DNA of 64,000 nt from Ichthyophis bannanicus (GCA_033557465.1 CM066043.1:108180278-108244277), one strand, 5' to 3'. Shown: positions 45,994-57,370, counted from the first letter of the stretch. Program-made: numbers and translations. Notes: generated by a model not told the origin, from the letters alone.

Positions 45994-47713
45994 TGAAGCA
46001 AATGGCATTTTTTCAGCACTGGCAGCAGGAGCCTCACCTCCTCCACCCCTAGGCTGCAACAGTAGATGCGCAGGTTCTGAACAGCTTCACAGCACTGGAT
46101 GCAGTAGGCAAGTACTAAACAGTCGCTTCTCTTCAAGGGGAACATCAAGAATGAAAGATTATCCAGTGCAACCATGGCCCGCTTCACAAAACTGTCCTGG
46201 TGAAGCTCATAGAGGCAGTGCAAGAGTTCCAAGTGGAAATGGGGGTCATTAATTCTGGATGAACAAGCTGCTTTCTGAATCCAAATGAGAAGCTCCTCTT
46301 CTGAGATGGTAGAGGAGAAGGCAGTAGACGATGGTTGGAAAACAATCAACTGTTCCAACATTCGGTAGGAGCGAGGGTTGCTCAAGCCAAATAGAAACCG
46401 AATGGTTAGCAGCAAATGACCACTCTCTGCCTTCAGTCCTTCTTCCAGTAGTTGATTGAGCTTCTGGGCTTTCTTACTGGTGACAAAGAAAAACATAGCA
46501 GCAAAGAACTCCTGCAGTGCCACATGTCCAAAACTGTAGAGTATCTCCACCTGGAGGTTTTGCCGGAGCACTGTATTCAAGAAGGCAGCGGGGACCTCAG
46601 CTGCCACTAAGAAGTGAGCCTCTAGGTCTTCCTTTTCAAAGATGACCTTCTGACTCAAAATGCCATAGAGTGCCAAGGAACCAAGTTTTTCAAAGAGAGC
46701 TCTGGTGAAAGCCTGTGTTGAGTTTTTCAGTGAATGGTAGTGATGGTGCCGTAACAAGATCTGGATAAAGTGTAGGAATATCTGAGTTGTGGTATGGATG
46801 TCATCGAGTCTTCGATCCTTCTCCATCTGTTGCTTCAGGACAGTACAGACAATCCAGCACACTAAGGGCACAAAGCACATAGTGGAAATGGTGTCATTAC
46901 CTTTAATAGCCTGGTAAGCCTCTAAGGCCCGTTGGTCATCTTGGAAGTAGTTCTTGAAAAAGGCTTGCCTCTCTTCTTCCAGGAAGCCTAGAACCTCCAA
47001 ATAGCAGTCAGCTTGAACATAACTCTCGAGTCTGTCCAGAGCAGTGGGACGGGTAGTGATGAGCAGAAAAGAGCCAGGGACCAGCTTCCTCTTCAAGATA
47101 AGACTCACAGTGACCACAGCAGGATACTGTGAGCTCATACACACTGTCTGTATCTCTTCGTCCTGTGACAGAAGAGACTTCAATTCATCAAATCCATCAA
47201 GCAAGAACATAAGCCTCTCAGGCTGGGAGAGAATTTGGTCAAGGAAGGGTTGGAGGCCCCGCCAGTTGGCCAATATAAGATCTTGCAGGCTAACAAACCT
47301 CTTCTCACAACCCAGTTCCCTGAGGTTCAAATGGAAGACATAATCAAATCTGTCATGGTAGAGTCGCTCCGATGCCCAGTCCAGCATCATCTTACGCAGG
47401 GTATATGTCTTCCCAATGCCAGTAGCCCCCTGTAGGATGACTGTCAAGGGGGCCCTCCCCTTTATAGTGTCCATAAATGTCTCCAGTTGAGCACGGGCTG
47501 AACCCCCCTCGTGGAACTTGTTCATCATTTCCAAGTGAGTCTGACCATAGGATAGCAAGGCTTCTTCCTTCTCTGCAGCACTCCAGTGCTTTTTGATGAT
47601 GAGAAGCTCAATGTAGCGTTCCTCCAAGTACACCCAATCCCCTGGGAGGGAATTGTAGTCTTTCAGTTTCTCAAATTTCTGCTTGATGGCTGCTTTGTAT
47701 AGCAGTTGGCAAC
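45994..47713 (-). CDS. NLRP-type NLR, FISNA-NACHT-winged-helix exon (1720 bp)
   Basis: This is the core exon of a cytosolic NLR innate immune receptor, an ATP-dependent switch that oligomerises to start inflammasome-type signalling. Counting from an in-frame Met at 47753, residues 15-80 form a FISNA-like lead (LYKAAIKQKFEKLK). Walker A is GATGIGKT (109-116), Walker B LMFLLDGFDEL (181-191), sensor 1 LLITTRP (230-236), and the winged-helix histidine block FGHVALQEFFAAM (408-420). The acceptor is TACCTTTAG at 47714. The donor CA|GTAAGT at 45992-45993 leaves two bases that pair in phase with the LRR exon at 22742. The Met at 47753 lies in intron and is not the real start. Which NLRP it is cannot be told from this window. 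No internal stop or frameshift. Confidence 0.96.
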
Positions 47714-48199
47714 CTAAAGGTAAGGATAAGACTATTATTTCCAACCTACACAATGCATACTCTTAGGTCAACTCTATTTAAAAGAAACCCTTTAACTCAT
47801 AACAGTATCTTCATAGAACTCTGATTCTATTGAAAATTCTACTAAGAGAATTTCTTTTACAGGAATCCTTCATCCACAGAACACATGTTCTAAAGAATAT
47901 TTTGGTCACTGAACTTCAATGAAAGTGATTTCCATTATACTGTAAAAACAATCCCATTGCAACAGTGGTATTCACTGATGGTCCTTGAGGGATGCATATG
48001 ACTTTGATTTTCAGGATATCCTCAATGAATTAGGAATATACTGAAAACATGAATCATATGTAGCACTTAAGGACTGAAAGCTAATGCCACTGTCTTATAA
48101 GGACATCTTTTCAAGGGTATTTCTTTGTTAAAGAATGAATCCCTGTTAGAAGAACATTCCCTTTATAGAAGTTCCTCTATATTATAGTATGCTCCCCTC
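47714..48199. other. Intronic; possible fragment of a hAT-derived repeat at 47970-48060
   Basis: TTTTCAGGATATCCTCAATGA near 48010 resembles the hAT-derived repeat family at 44649 and 57634. Otherwise nothing recognised. Confidence 0.4.
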
Positions 48200-49770
48200 A
48201 CTTGGTTTGCAGCTTGTCGTGCTGTGAGGGCTTCTGTGCATCAGTGATGCTGAGGGCTAAGCTATCAGTAGCTTAATTACTGGCAGGGTTTCCCAAGATG
48301 GCAGGTCTCAGCTGAGGTGTCAGACCAAGACAAACCACCCATCTGAGCAGCAGCAGGATGGGATGGTGTTGGCGGCAGAGGATCACATTTCTGTGACAAT
48401 GGCAACAACACTAAAATTAAACTGCGTGGAAGAAAGACCTGGCAATCTACATCTGTATCTTGCCATGAAAACCCAGTGGCTAGTCACAACAAAACAAATT
48501 GCACTATAGTGCTGGAAGATGAGACCCGAAGGTTGGAAGGCACTCAACTGGCTACTGGGAAGGAGCTGAAGTCTTTTCAGAGTAAAGCTAGCATTTATGA
48601 TATTGTTGGGTCAAAGTCCATGGGACATCTGATTGCTGATGTACCTGTGCATGAAATGAGAGTCAGAAGTTGCAAAGATGTCTTACATATTGGGACATGG
48701 AACATACGAAGCATGAAGCAACGGAAGTTGGAGATGCTCAAGAATGAAATGGAATGTGCACAACTCGATCTGTTGAGTGTCAGGAACTGAAATGGACAGG
48801 CATTGGGCACTTTACATCTGATAATCACATGGTCTACTATGCTGGAAATGAAAGACAATGAAGAAATGGTGTTGCATCTATAACTAAGAAAAAACTTGCA
48901 AGAACTGTTATGAAATGCAATGCAATCAGTGAACGCTTAATTTCTATTTGTCTACAAGGAATGCCCATCAACGCAACTATAATTCAAGTATATGCCCCAA
49001 CAACAGCTGCAGAAGAGGATGAAGTTGATGAGTTTTATGAACAAGTACAAGCTGAAATTGGCAGAACATGCAAACAGGATACCCTGATAGTCATGGACTT
49101 GGCGACATAAATAAAGCTGGAAAAAGACTGATATTCTGCAAGACCAACGATCTATTCATCTCAAACACCTTCTTCCAGAAACACAAGCGGCAACTGTACA
49201 CATGCACTTCACCCAATGGATTGCACAAAAATCAAATTGACTACATCTGTGAAAGTCAACAATGGAAAAGCTGTATAACGTCAACAAAGACAAAACCTGG
49301 AGCTGACTGTGGTAGAGATCACCATCCACTAGTATGCAAACTCAAACCAGAGTTGAAAAAGAGCAAGTCGCTCATGAATGTAGCAAAATATGACCTTGAG
49401 AATATACCGCCGGAATTTAAAGACTGCTTGCAAAATTGATTTGCTGCTTTAGATACAAATGACAGAGCTCCAGAAAAGTAATGGGGTGACATCAAGAAGA
49501 TTGTATTGGAAGAAAGTGAGAAATCTCTACAAAAGGTGAAAAAGCAAAAGGCCAAAATGGATGACCAAAAACTCTGAAAATTGCCCAGAAAGGCAGAGAA
49601 GCTGGAGCTAGAGGAGAAAGAGAGGCAATCACAGAACTCAACAGAGATTTCCAACGTGCAGCAAGACAAGACAAGGAGAAGTACTGCAATGACGCATGCA
49701 AGGAAATAGAAGCAGAAACTATTAGAGGAAGAACAAGATCGGATTTCGTACAGCACAAATTAACCACATA
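48200..49770 (+). mobile_element. RTE-BovB-like LINE, 5' part, decayed
   Basis: The plus strand encodes the 5' untranslated region and the apurinic endonuclease part of an RTE LINE that follows the BovB pattern closely. Evidence is IGTWNIRSMKQRKLEMLKNE (about 48690), then INATIIQVYAPTTAAEEDEV, then GLHKNQIDYICESQQWKSCI with GADCGRDHHPLVCKLK. The endonuclease nicks target DNA. Frameshifts and stops separate the parts (48476-48790, 48910-49110, 49068-49439). No reverse transcriptase follows; the copy ends near 49770. Confidence 0.85.
48476..49439 (+). pseudogene. BovB-like RTE endonuclease remnant
   Basis: Three frames carry one endonuclease domain. Conserved landmarks are the TWN near the N-terminus, QVYAPT in the middle and the DH pair in CGRDHHPL near the end. 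Breaks near 48790, 48910 and 49100 remove function. Confidence 0.85.
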
Positions 49771-50297
49771 TACAATGTTGACCTATAGACACCTAAACTC
49801 ATTCAGAGATGAACCCACATCTTACACTCCAGGCAACACCTGCTTGTACATAGTTACTATTATGTTAAGTTTTCAGAATGTTTAAAAGTTACCAGAGGAC
49901 TGGAGAAAGGCACATGTGGCCCTTTTACACAAAAGCAGAAGTAAGGATGAGGTTGAGAACTACAGGCTGGTTAGTCTTACATCTGTGGTGAGTAAATTAT
50001 TGGAAACTGCTAAAACAGAGGATAGTGAGGTTTCTGGAATCCAGTGGATTGCGGGATCCAAGGCAGCATAGTTTTATCAGAGGCGGGTCTTGTCAGACAA
50101 ATATGATTAATTTATACCCAGAAAGCTGAACTGAGGGAGAGTGCTAGATGTGGTATACAACTTAGATGTCAGTAAAGCCTTTGACACTGTTCTGCACAGG
50201 CCACTTATAAATTAATCAAGCACTCGAGGGATAAACCCTAAAGTGACTGTCTGGATTAGAAACTGGTTGAGTGGAAGGTACGAAAGGGTACAGGTAA

Positions 50298-50480
50298 AGC
50301 ATAGTTACTCACCTGTAACAGGTGATCTCCGGGAACAGAAAGAATCAGTCTTCACATATGGGTGACATTGGTCCCAACGGAGCTTGCATGGGAATGCTCC
50401 CCAGCGTCCAATTAGAAAGCCTTTAGGAGCAGCTCACAGTGCCTGCGCATCTGCCTTCCCAACTCCTCTCCTCAGTTGAG
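50298..50480. repeat. DIRS inverted terminal repeat, 3' side
   Basis: It includes CACATATGGGTGACAT, AGCAGCTCACAG and AATTAGAAAGCCTTTAGGAG, which recur inverted at 56070-56231 with substitutions. The outermost 13 bases of one block (50311-50323) are a palindrome, ACCTGTAACAGGT. Confidence 0.88.
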
Positions 50481-50572
50481 TTTGTAGCTGAGAGACAGCG
50501 TTTAAAATTAATCTACCTTACAACTCCTAGGGGAGGAGGGCGGGTTGTGAAGACTGATTCCTGCTGTTCCAG

Positions 50573-50643
50573 AGATCACCTGTTACAGGTGAGTAACTAT
50601 GCTATCTCTAGGTACAAGCAGGAATGCAGTTTTCACATATGGG
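50573..50643. repeat. DIRS internal complementary region
   Basis: 50573-50603 is the exact reverse complement of the element end at 50298-50328 (31 bases). 50608-50643 matches the reverse complement of the other end (56192-56230) with a few changes. This composite of the two element ends is the diagnostic internal complementary region of DIRS elements, the template for joining ends in the circular form. Confidence 0.9.
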
Positions 50644-50879
50644 ACTCATTAACTCCCAGATACCAGACTGGAATGCAGAGGAAGCAGTGTGATCTCTAAG
50701 GCTAAAGCATGAAGCTGAAGAACGTGTACAAATGTGGCCCCATGGACTCGATTCCAGTGTGCTAAAGAACCCTTCATGGAAGTCTGGGCTTTTGAAGAAG
50801 TCTAAGATGTAGAGTAGGAGTTGAGTTCAAGTCCCAAAAAGGTGATGGAGAACAGTTAGCCAAAGACAGCATCCCCCCG

Positions 50880-51760
50880 GGAGTCCCTGTCCAGACAATA
50901 ATGTGCAGCAAAAGTATGAATGGAGGACCAGGCAGCTGCCTGACAGATGTCGTCAATGGATACAGACTGGAGGTTGACAACTGAGGTTGCCATGATTCGC
51001 AAATTATGAGCAGTGGCATGATCTTCCAGAGGGAGTCCAGCCTAGAATAAGTAAAAGAAATGCAGTCTGCTATCCAGTTGAATAGAGTGCGCTTTGTCAT
51101 TGGCAGTCCAAAGTGACTAAGATCAAAGGAAATGAACAGTTAAGATGATTTCCTGTGAACCTTGGTTCTATCCAATTAGAAAGCTAGTGCTTGCTTGCCG
51201 TCTGAGATGTGTAGCACTGCTTCTGCTCAAGAAGCATGTGGTCTCAGGAAGAAAACCAATAGGATCACCAACTGGTTCAGATGGAAGAAGGAGACCTCCT
51301 TTAGTAGGAAGTGTGGATAGGTATGGAGGACCACTTTGTTATATGGAACTGGGTATAAGGCGAATCCACCATGAGAGCCTGCAGTTCACTGATACGACAA
51401 GCTAATGTGACTGCTATGAAGAAGATTACTTTCCAAGAGAGAAACTTCAGTGAAGCGGTCCCTAAAGACTCAAAGGAAGGCTTTGGAAGTTGAGCTAGAA
51501 CCACATTGAGGTCCCAGACCACCAGAGATGGCTTAATGGGTGGCTTAGGCAGCAGGAGACCCTGCATGAAGTGCGACACTAAGGGGTGTGAAGAAATAGG
51601 CTGTCTATCCCTTGGTTTGTGATGAGCCACAATGGCTCTAAGATGTACTCTGACAGTCTTAAGATCTGCCAAGTGGAGGATATACTGTAGGAGGGATTCC
51701 AATGGGCAGGTAAAGGGGTCAATGACCATTGAGGAACACCAGAATGTGAACTGTCACCAT
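50880..51760 (-). pseudogene. DIRS tyrosine recombinase remnant
   Basis: 51301-51729 carries the N-terminal helices and the first catalytic arginine block, IAVTLACRISELQALMVD. 50774-51100 and its sister frames carry AHNLRIMATS (the HxxR block, near 51000) and AAHYCLDRD (the tyrosine, near 50893). The recombinase would cut and rejoin DNA through a tyrosine link. The parts are in different frames, so the gene is dead. Confidence 0.85.
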
Positions 51761-52138
51761 TTGAAAGCATAAGAATATCTGGTGGCAGGTCTAGGTCAGC
51801 AAAGATTATGCCTTCAGCAGCCATGCCATGAGGCAAAAGGCATGCAGATTGGGATGGAGTAGTGTCCCTTGATCTTGGGATAGGAAGTTGGGCGCATATC
51901 CTAGACTGAGAGATTGCAAGTTGAAGCAGCAGAGGAAATCATGGCTAATGGGGCCAACAAGGGACTATGAGGATTAAAGAGCCCTTGTTGGCTTGTAGTT
52001 TGAACAGCTTCTTGGGTATCAAGGGAATGGGCGGGAATGCATAAAGGAGGCCTTTCCCCAATGGAGAAGGAAGGCATTTGGAGCCTGACTATGTAGGGAT
52101 GGAAGCTGTGAGCAGAAAAGTGGAAGTTGCATGTTCTC

Positions 52139-53530
52139 CTAAGTGGCAAACAGATCTATGAGTGGGGTTCCCCACATGCAAAAGATCAAAGTCACTATAT
52201 CCTGATTTAGGATCCACTCATGTGGACGAAGGATATGGCTGACTCTGTCTGCAAGAATGTTGAGCTCGCTCAGTAAGTACACCACTCGGAGGTGAATGTG
52301 GTGTGCGATGGCAAAAAAACAGAGGTGAAGCATCTCCTGCAAAGGGGATAGGATCCTGTTTCCTCCTGTTTGTTCACATAGAACATCACCACCTGGTTGT
52401 CCGTTCTGACTAACACCTGTTGGCCAGTAAGGTGGGGCTGAAAAACCCAAAGGGCATTTGTAAGTGCACGTAGCTCCAGTAGGTTTATCTGCAATGCAGA
52501 TTCCTGCTAAGTCCAGAGACCCTGGGTGGTGAGAGCATTCAGATGTGCACCCCAACCCAGGGTACATTGAGGTGGAGGCATCTGAAAAGGTGATACTCCG
52601 AGTAGGTTCTCAGAAGAAACCCACCACTGAAGAGAGTTGAGGAGTTGAGGAGTGATGCAAATCATGTCTGAGAGTCTCCCCTTTGCCTGTGTCCATTGAG
52701 ACGACAGAGTCCATTCAGCTTGCCGCATATGAAGGCAGGGGTAGGGAACTACATCGACTGTGGAAGCCATGTGTTCCACGAGATGAAGCATCTCTCAAGC
52801 TGTTACACAACTGTGGTGTTATATCTTGTTGGTTAGCTCGATGAGGCAGGCCAAGGAATCTTGCGGAAGGAAAGTTCGGGCCTGGTGAGTATTCAAAAGT
52901 GCTCCAATGAATTCCAGTCTCTGGGTTGGAATGAGGATGACTTTGGAAAGTTTAGGATGAATCCAAAATGTTGGAGCATGGTGATGGTGCGATGCAGGGA
53001 GAGCTTTACTTCTTGGAGGAAGTCTCCCCTGATCAGCCAGTCATCTAAGTAAGGGAAAACGAAGATTCCCAAAGTGCAGAGATAGGCCATGACTAGTGCC
53101 ATGCACTTTATGAATACTTGGGGTGCCAAGGCTAAGCCGAAGGGAAGAACCTGGTACTTGTAGTGGTTTTGTTGAAACCTGAAGCGCAGATGCTGTCTGT
53201 GTTGAGGGTGGATCAGTAGGTGCGTGTACGCCTCTTTTAGGTCTAGAGAACATAGTCAATCATACCTCTGGAGTATGGTAGAGTTCTCAGAGAAATCATT
53301 TTGAATTTCTCTTGGAGCAGGAATTTGTTTAGATCCCTGAGATCCAAGATGGGCCTGAATCCTTCTATTATCTTTGGAATTAGAAGGTAAGGAGAGTAGA
53401 AGCCCATTCCTTCCTGAGAGGGAGAAGCTCTTTCTATGGCACCCTGAGCTAACAGGATAGACACCTCTTCTGCTAACAGTGTTTGCCGGGGGTTTGAGGA
53501 GCAGTCCCCTGTGAAGGTGGTGGTGGGCAA
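52139..53530 (-). pseudogene. DIRS reverse transcriptase and RNase H remnant
   Basis: The RT begins at 53530 with LAEEVSILLAQGAIERASPS, GFYSPYLLIPK and FRPILDLRDLNKFLL. The catalytic YLDD motif is FPYLDDWLIRGDFLQE (about 53030-53065). RNase H follows: LGWGAHLN (about 52540), INLLELRALTNALWVFQPHL (about 52440-52490) and VRTDNQVVMFYVNKQE, then LADRVSHILRPHEW and PLIDLFAT. Frameshifts near 53250, 52890 and 52500 break it. Confidence 0.88.
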
Positions 53531-53911
53531 ACTTTTGAAGAGAAGCAGATACTCCCTTTAGACGATGTTGAGAGTCCACTGTTCTGAAGTGATGAGATGC
53601 AACCTGTGGGCATAAGAGCAGAGTCTGCCTGTTATGTGTAGTGCCTGGGGGCCCTGCAGAGACAGAGTGGCTATGCTCTCTAGGAAGGAGTCAAAAACCA
53701 GGTGCAACTTGTGCTTGTGCAGTTGGTTGAGGTTTAGGAGCCTTGGGCTTTTTAGGTTGGCAAGGGCCCTGCTGGCACTGTTGTTGTTACTGAGGCTGCT
53801 AAACCACTGCAAATGGATAAGAAGGATAATACCTTTTCTTCTTAGGATAAAATGTTTTCTTTGGTATAGCCCTTCTCTTAGAGGGGTCAGCCATCTTTCT
53901 TGAAAGGCATT

Positions 53912-55540
53912 TTAGGGTGAGATCATCTTTTCTCTCCAACCCTTTCTGAAGAGGCTTTCTCCAATACATGGGATATTCGCCAATTTGTCCTGGACCCACT
54001 GCTCAAGGTCAGATGCCTGTAGCCAGGCCATCCTTCGAGCCCCAATGCAGTCTGCTGAAACTCTGCTAGAGGATTCAAAGGCATCAAAAGATGCTCTTGT
54101 CAAAAATTTTGAGATATTTTGACTTTGTCTGAGTGCTTGGAATGCACTAAGCTTATCCTCAGGGAGCATGGGTGCAAAGGGTTCCAGACCCCTAGTTACA
54201 TCCTTCAAGAACATGCCCTTGTAGAACATGTAGGAAGTAATCCTAGAAGTGAGCATGGCTGCCTGAAAACATAGACATCTGAAGGCACCAAGTGTTCTCG
54301 AGTTCTTACCTGGAGGCATGGAAGAATGATTTTTGGAACTCTTGATTCAGCACATAGCCAATTCCACCACCATTGAGTGGTGTGGGAGTTGAGACTTTTG
54401 GAAGCCTGGACACTCAGGAATTTGTTATATGGTACCAAGCCATTTGCTGATAGGTGGAACCATAAGAGGAGCCTTCCACATATGGAGCATCAAATCTTGT
54501 AAGATGTGATGTACCAGTAAAGTGGTGACCTCCTTGGGCATGGGAGGGTATTGCAGGATCTCCAATTCCTTTGCCCTCGGTTCCTTCTCCGATGCTACAG
54601 TGATCTGTTTACCTGTTACCATGTCTCGGATGAAGTCTTGGAAAGACATGTCCTCTGGTGAAGATCGGCGCTACTTATGAGGAGGGGATGGAGCCGAAGG
54701 AATGTCTGGAAGCTCCTGGGGTCTATTGAGACCACACTGGAATTGGAGAAAGTGGAGTCAGACTTTGACAAGAAATCAAAGTATCAACGATCTCGAGACT
54801 TTTCCGATGTAAAGGGACAATGCTGGTACCGATGACCGGAGGTAGTACCATCGGGCAGTATCAATGTGTAAGCCTGCTGGGTACCAGTGTTAGTGGTCAG
54901 TTCCAACTGAGACATCAGGCAGAGAAAATTCTCCAAGACAGGCTCGAAAGGCGGCATTGAGACTAGAAGCGTTGGCTGTAGGTGGGGTGCCGAACCCTGC
55001 ACTGCTGGAACTGTTGATACCATCAGTACCGAGGCTGCCAGTACTGCAGCCAAACTCCTTTAATTAGCAAGTATGTACTAGGTAAGGGAGATGACCGATG
55101 CCTGGGTGGATTCACCTAAGGGGCTTTGCACCATCATCCCAGAGCATGGAACCGGTAGCTCTCTGGAGTCTGATTCCTTGGGAGTATCCCAGAGCCCCTT
55201 CTGTGATTTGGAGGACTGGTCCTCCCGCTGAAGCTGTTTGACTGGCCAGTCTGCATCAGACACACCTTTCAGCGCGTCTCAATTTTAATGCTGGGACTTA
55301 CCTCTGTATCGGTCTTCGATGCCAATACCAATGACTTAGAGTTAGTCTTATGCTTGGACCTTGAGGAGACCTGAGAACAATGAGAGGAGGCCAAAGTCCT
55401 CAAAGATGTGGAAGCCACTGACATCGAGTCCAGGGTGAACAGTGAACCACGCTGTCTGGCTTTGTTCTTTAGGTGTCTTTTTTGTCATTTGCTGGTACAA
55501 AGGACAAGAGTCTTGTACGTGGTCTGGGCCCAAATATCTT
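53912..55540 (-). pseudogene. DIRS gag-like region remnant
   Basis: Frame 53912-54319 (QAAMLTSRITSYMFYKGMF, FLTRASFDAFESSSRVSADC, WLQASDLEQWVQDKLANIPC) resembles the conserved end of DIRS gag proteins, which lies just before the RT. 54425-55533 holds further proline- and serine-rich frames in the same orientation. Stops and frame changes interrupt it. Confidence 0.7.
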
Positions 55541-55555
55541 AAACACCGGTCATGT

Positions 55556-55772
55556 TAGAGGACAGCAACCTTGGGCCGGAAGGACTGGGGTTTCTAGTCC
55601 CACAGGTGCTCCTTGTGGTCTTGGGCAAGCCACTTAATCCTCCATAGCCCATGTTCCCTGTAAAATAGTTATCTCCAAGTTATAATACCCTGTTCAATGT
55701 AATTTCAGTTTGTTCAATGTAAACCGCACTGATGCAGAATAGCGCGGTATATAAGAGAATGTAAATAAATGT
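55556..55772 (+). mobile_element. tRNA-type SINE sharing the L2 LINE 3' tail
   Basis: The body has GTCTTGGGCAAGCCACTTAA, a motif common to CORE/V-SINE-like families. The 3' end (AAACCGCACTGATGCAGAAT, then AGCGCGGTATATAAG and AAATAAATG) is nearly the tail of the LINE at 2074-4125. It lies inside the DIRS element, on the opposite strand. Confidence 0.75.
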
Positions 55773-56069
55773 TTATTTGGGACTGGAGAGTATACTGGGA
55801 CATTTAGTACATTCTTTAAATCCACTGATGGGTTTCTCCATCCTGGAAGGATAAGGAGAAAAATGAAAGCTAAAGGCTCAGTTGGCAGTGAAAACTGCAA
55901 AAAATGAAGAATAAAAAAAAAGTAAAGATTCAAATATAAAAAAGCTATCGGGGCCAGCATCAGGCTGACATACCAGCTTTAACAGAAAGGCAGAGCACAG
56001 ATTTTAACCAAAAAAGAGAATTTTTTTGGCAGTGACAGAAATGAAACAACCTGCTGGCTCCACGGAAAA

Positions 56070-56231
56070 CAAAGAACTGAGGAGAGAAGTTGGGAAGGTG
56101 AGAAGGCAGATGCGCAGTGAACTGCTCCTAAAGGCTTTCCAATTGGATGCTGGGGAGCATCCCCATGTGGGCTCCATCAGAAGCGACATCACCCATATGT
56201 GGAGACTGCATTCTTGCTTGTTCCTGGAGAT
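56070..56231. repeat. DIRS inverted terminal repeat, 5' side
   Basis: Inverted counterpart of 50298-50480. Shared blocks include CTCCTAAAGGCTTTCCAATT and ACCCATATGTGGAGA. About 80-85 percent identity by eye. Confidence 0.85.
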
Positions 56232-56302
56232 ATGGAGCTCATCCTGAGGAAAAAGATGTTGACAGTAGTGTGCTGCAAGGGTCTGTCCTTGGTCTGATTC
56301 TT

Positions 56303-56500
56303 CTGGGGGGGTTTGGCACACTGGTCCTGGAAGTACTGCAATGCCAGGTTGATACATGGAGTGGACGAAGCAAGCTTCCGTTCCATCTCCCTATCCCAAA
56401 CAACCACTTAATATGAGATCCCCAGATAGAGAATGTATCAGATATTAAACTGATAAGAACAGATTCTACACTTCATCTTAGAAAAGGCTGGGTCCGATTC
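56303..56500 (-). pseudogene. U2 snRNA retro-pseudogene, nearly full length
   Basis: Read on the minus strand it follows U2 from its 5' end (near AATCGGACCCAGCC, then CTAAGAT) through GTTCTTATCAGTTTAATATC, GATGGAACGGAAGCTTGC, CCTGGCATTGCAGTACTTCC and CCAGTGTGCC. Many substitutions occur; for example, the branch-point pairing region reads GTGTAGAATC for GTGTAGTATC. GATTCTT at both edges (56296-56302 and 56496-56502) is a short target-site duplication. It inserted into the CR1 LINE and lacks a U2 promoter, so it is an inactive LINE-mobilised copy. Confidence 0.93.
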
Positions 56501-57370
56501 TTTTTAACATTTTTGTAAGTGATATTGCGGGAAGCTGTCGGGTAAGGTTTGTCTCTTTGCAGATGATACCAAAATCTACAATTGGGCAAACACCCAGGAA
56601 GTTGTAGATCTCATGAGGAGGGATCTAGCAAAGCTTGAAGAAGGGTTGACAATTTGTCATCTGAGATTTAATAAGGCAGGGTCATGCTTTTGAGCTGCAA
56701 AAACTGAAACAAGTGGTATAGTACAGAGGGTGAAATATTGCTGTTTACGAAAGAAGAAAGGGATCTGAAGGTGGTGGTTAACCAGGTAGAAAAGGCAATA
56801 GTGAAAGCCAGAAGGATGGTTGGGTGCATAGGGAGAGGAATAGCCAGTAGGAATAAGGTGATAGTGCCTCTGTATAAGTCTTTGGTGAGACCTCATTCAG
56901 AATATTGTGTGCAATTCTGGAGACCACACCTTCAAAAGGATATAAACAGGATAGAGCAGTCCTCATAAGGTATACAAGGACAGATTTTAACATCTCAATA
57001 TGCATACTTTGGAAGAAAGGCGGGAGAGGGGAGATATAATAGAGACATTTAAATACCTCCGTGGCATGAATGCACAGGAGAAAAGCCTCTTTCAGTTGAA
57101 AGAAAACTCTGCAACAAAGGGGCATAGGGTGATGGTGAAAGGGAATAGACTCAGGAGTAATTTGAGGAAATATTTCTTTATGGAAAGAGTAGTAGATGCA
57201 TGGAATAGTCTCCCAGTAGAGGCAGTAGAGATGAGGACTGTGAATTCAAGAAAACATGGGACAAACACAGAGGATCTCTAAGACAAATAAAGGGACTGTA
57301 AAACTTAGTAGTTGATATGTAAGCGCAGACTGGGTAGGACATATGGTCTTTATCTGCCATCACAGACTAT

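Larger units (their letters stand above)
50298..56231 (-). mobile_element. DIRS-type retrotransposon (tyrosine-recombinase), decayed
   Basis: This 5.9-kb element on the minus strand is bounded by inverted terminal repeats (about 50298-50480 and 56070-56231). Coding order from high to low coordinates is gag-like (53912-55540), reverse transcriptase (52893-53530), RNase H (52139-52791) and tyrosine recombinase (50880-51760). An internal complementary region (50573-50643) lies just inside the 3' terminal repeat, as in known DIRS elements, which integrate through a circular intermediate without target-site duplication. None is seen here. All frames are broken. A SINE (55556-55772) sits in its 5' part. 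Confidence 0.93.
49880..57370 (+). mobile_element. CR1-type LINE, interrupted by DIRS and a U2 pseudogene
   Basis: The CR1 coding strand is plus. Piece 1 (49880-50297) has the region before and including DVSKAFDTV (about 50168). Piece 2 is 56232-56302 (LQGSVLGLILL). Piece 3 (56503-57370) has LFADDTKIYNW, then EERDLKVVVNQVEKAI, YKSLVRPHSEYCVQFWRP, and the end RGDIIETFKYLRG with VVDAWNSLPVEAVE, followed by the CR1 tail (GTCTTTATCTGCCATCA). The pieces join without loss of CR1 sequence once the DIRS element and the U2 copy are left out. The RT aspartates are present, but there are many breaks. Confidence 0.88.

Noticed and set aside
46036..46038. Splice donor GAG|GTGAGG as the end of the NACHT exon
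   Set aside because: It would leave phase 0, but all LRR exons need two leftover bases. The donor CA|GTAAGT at 45992-45993 fits in phase and is a better donor.
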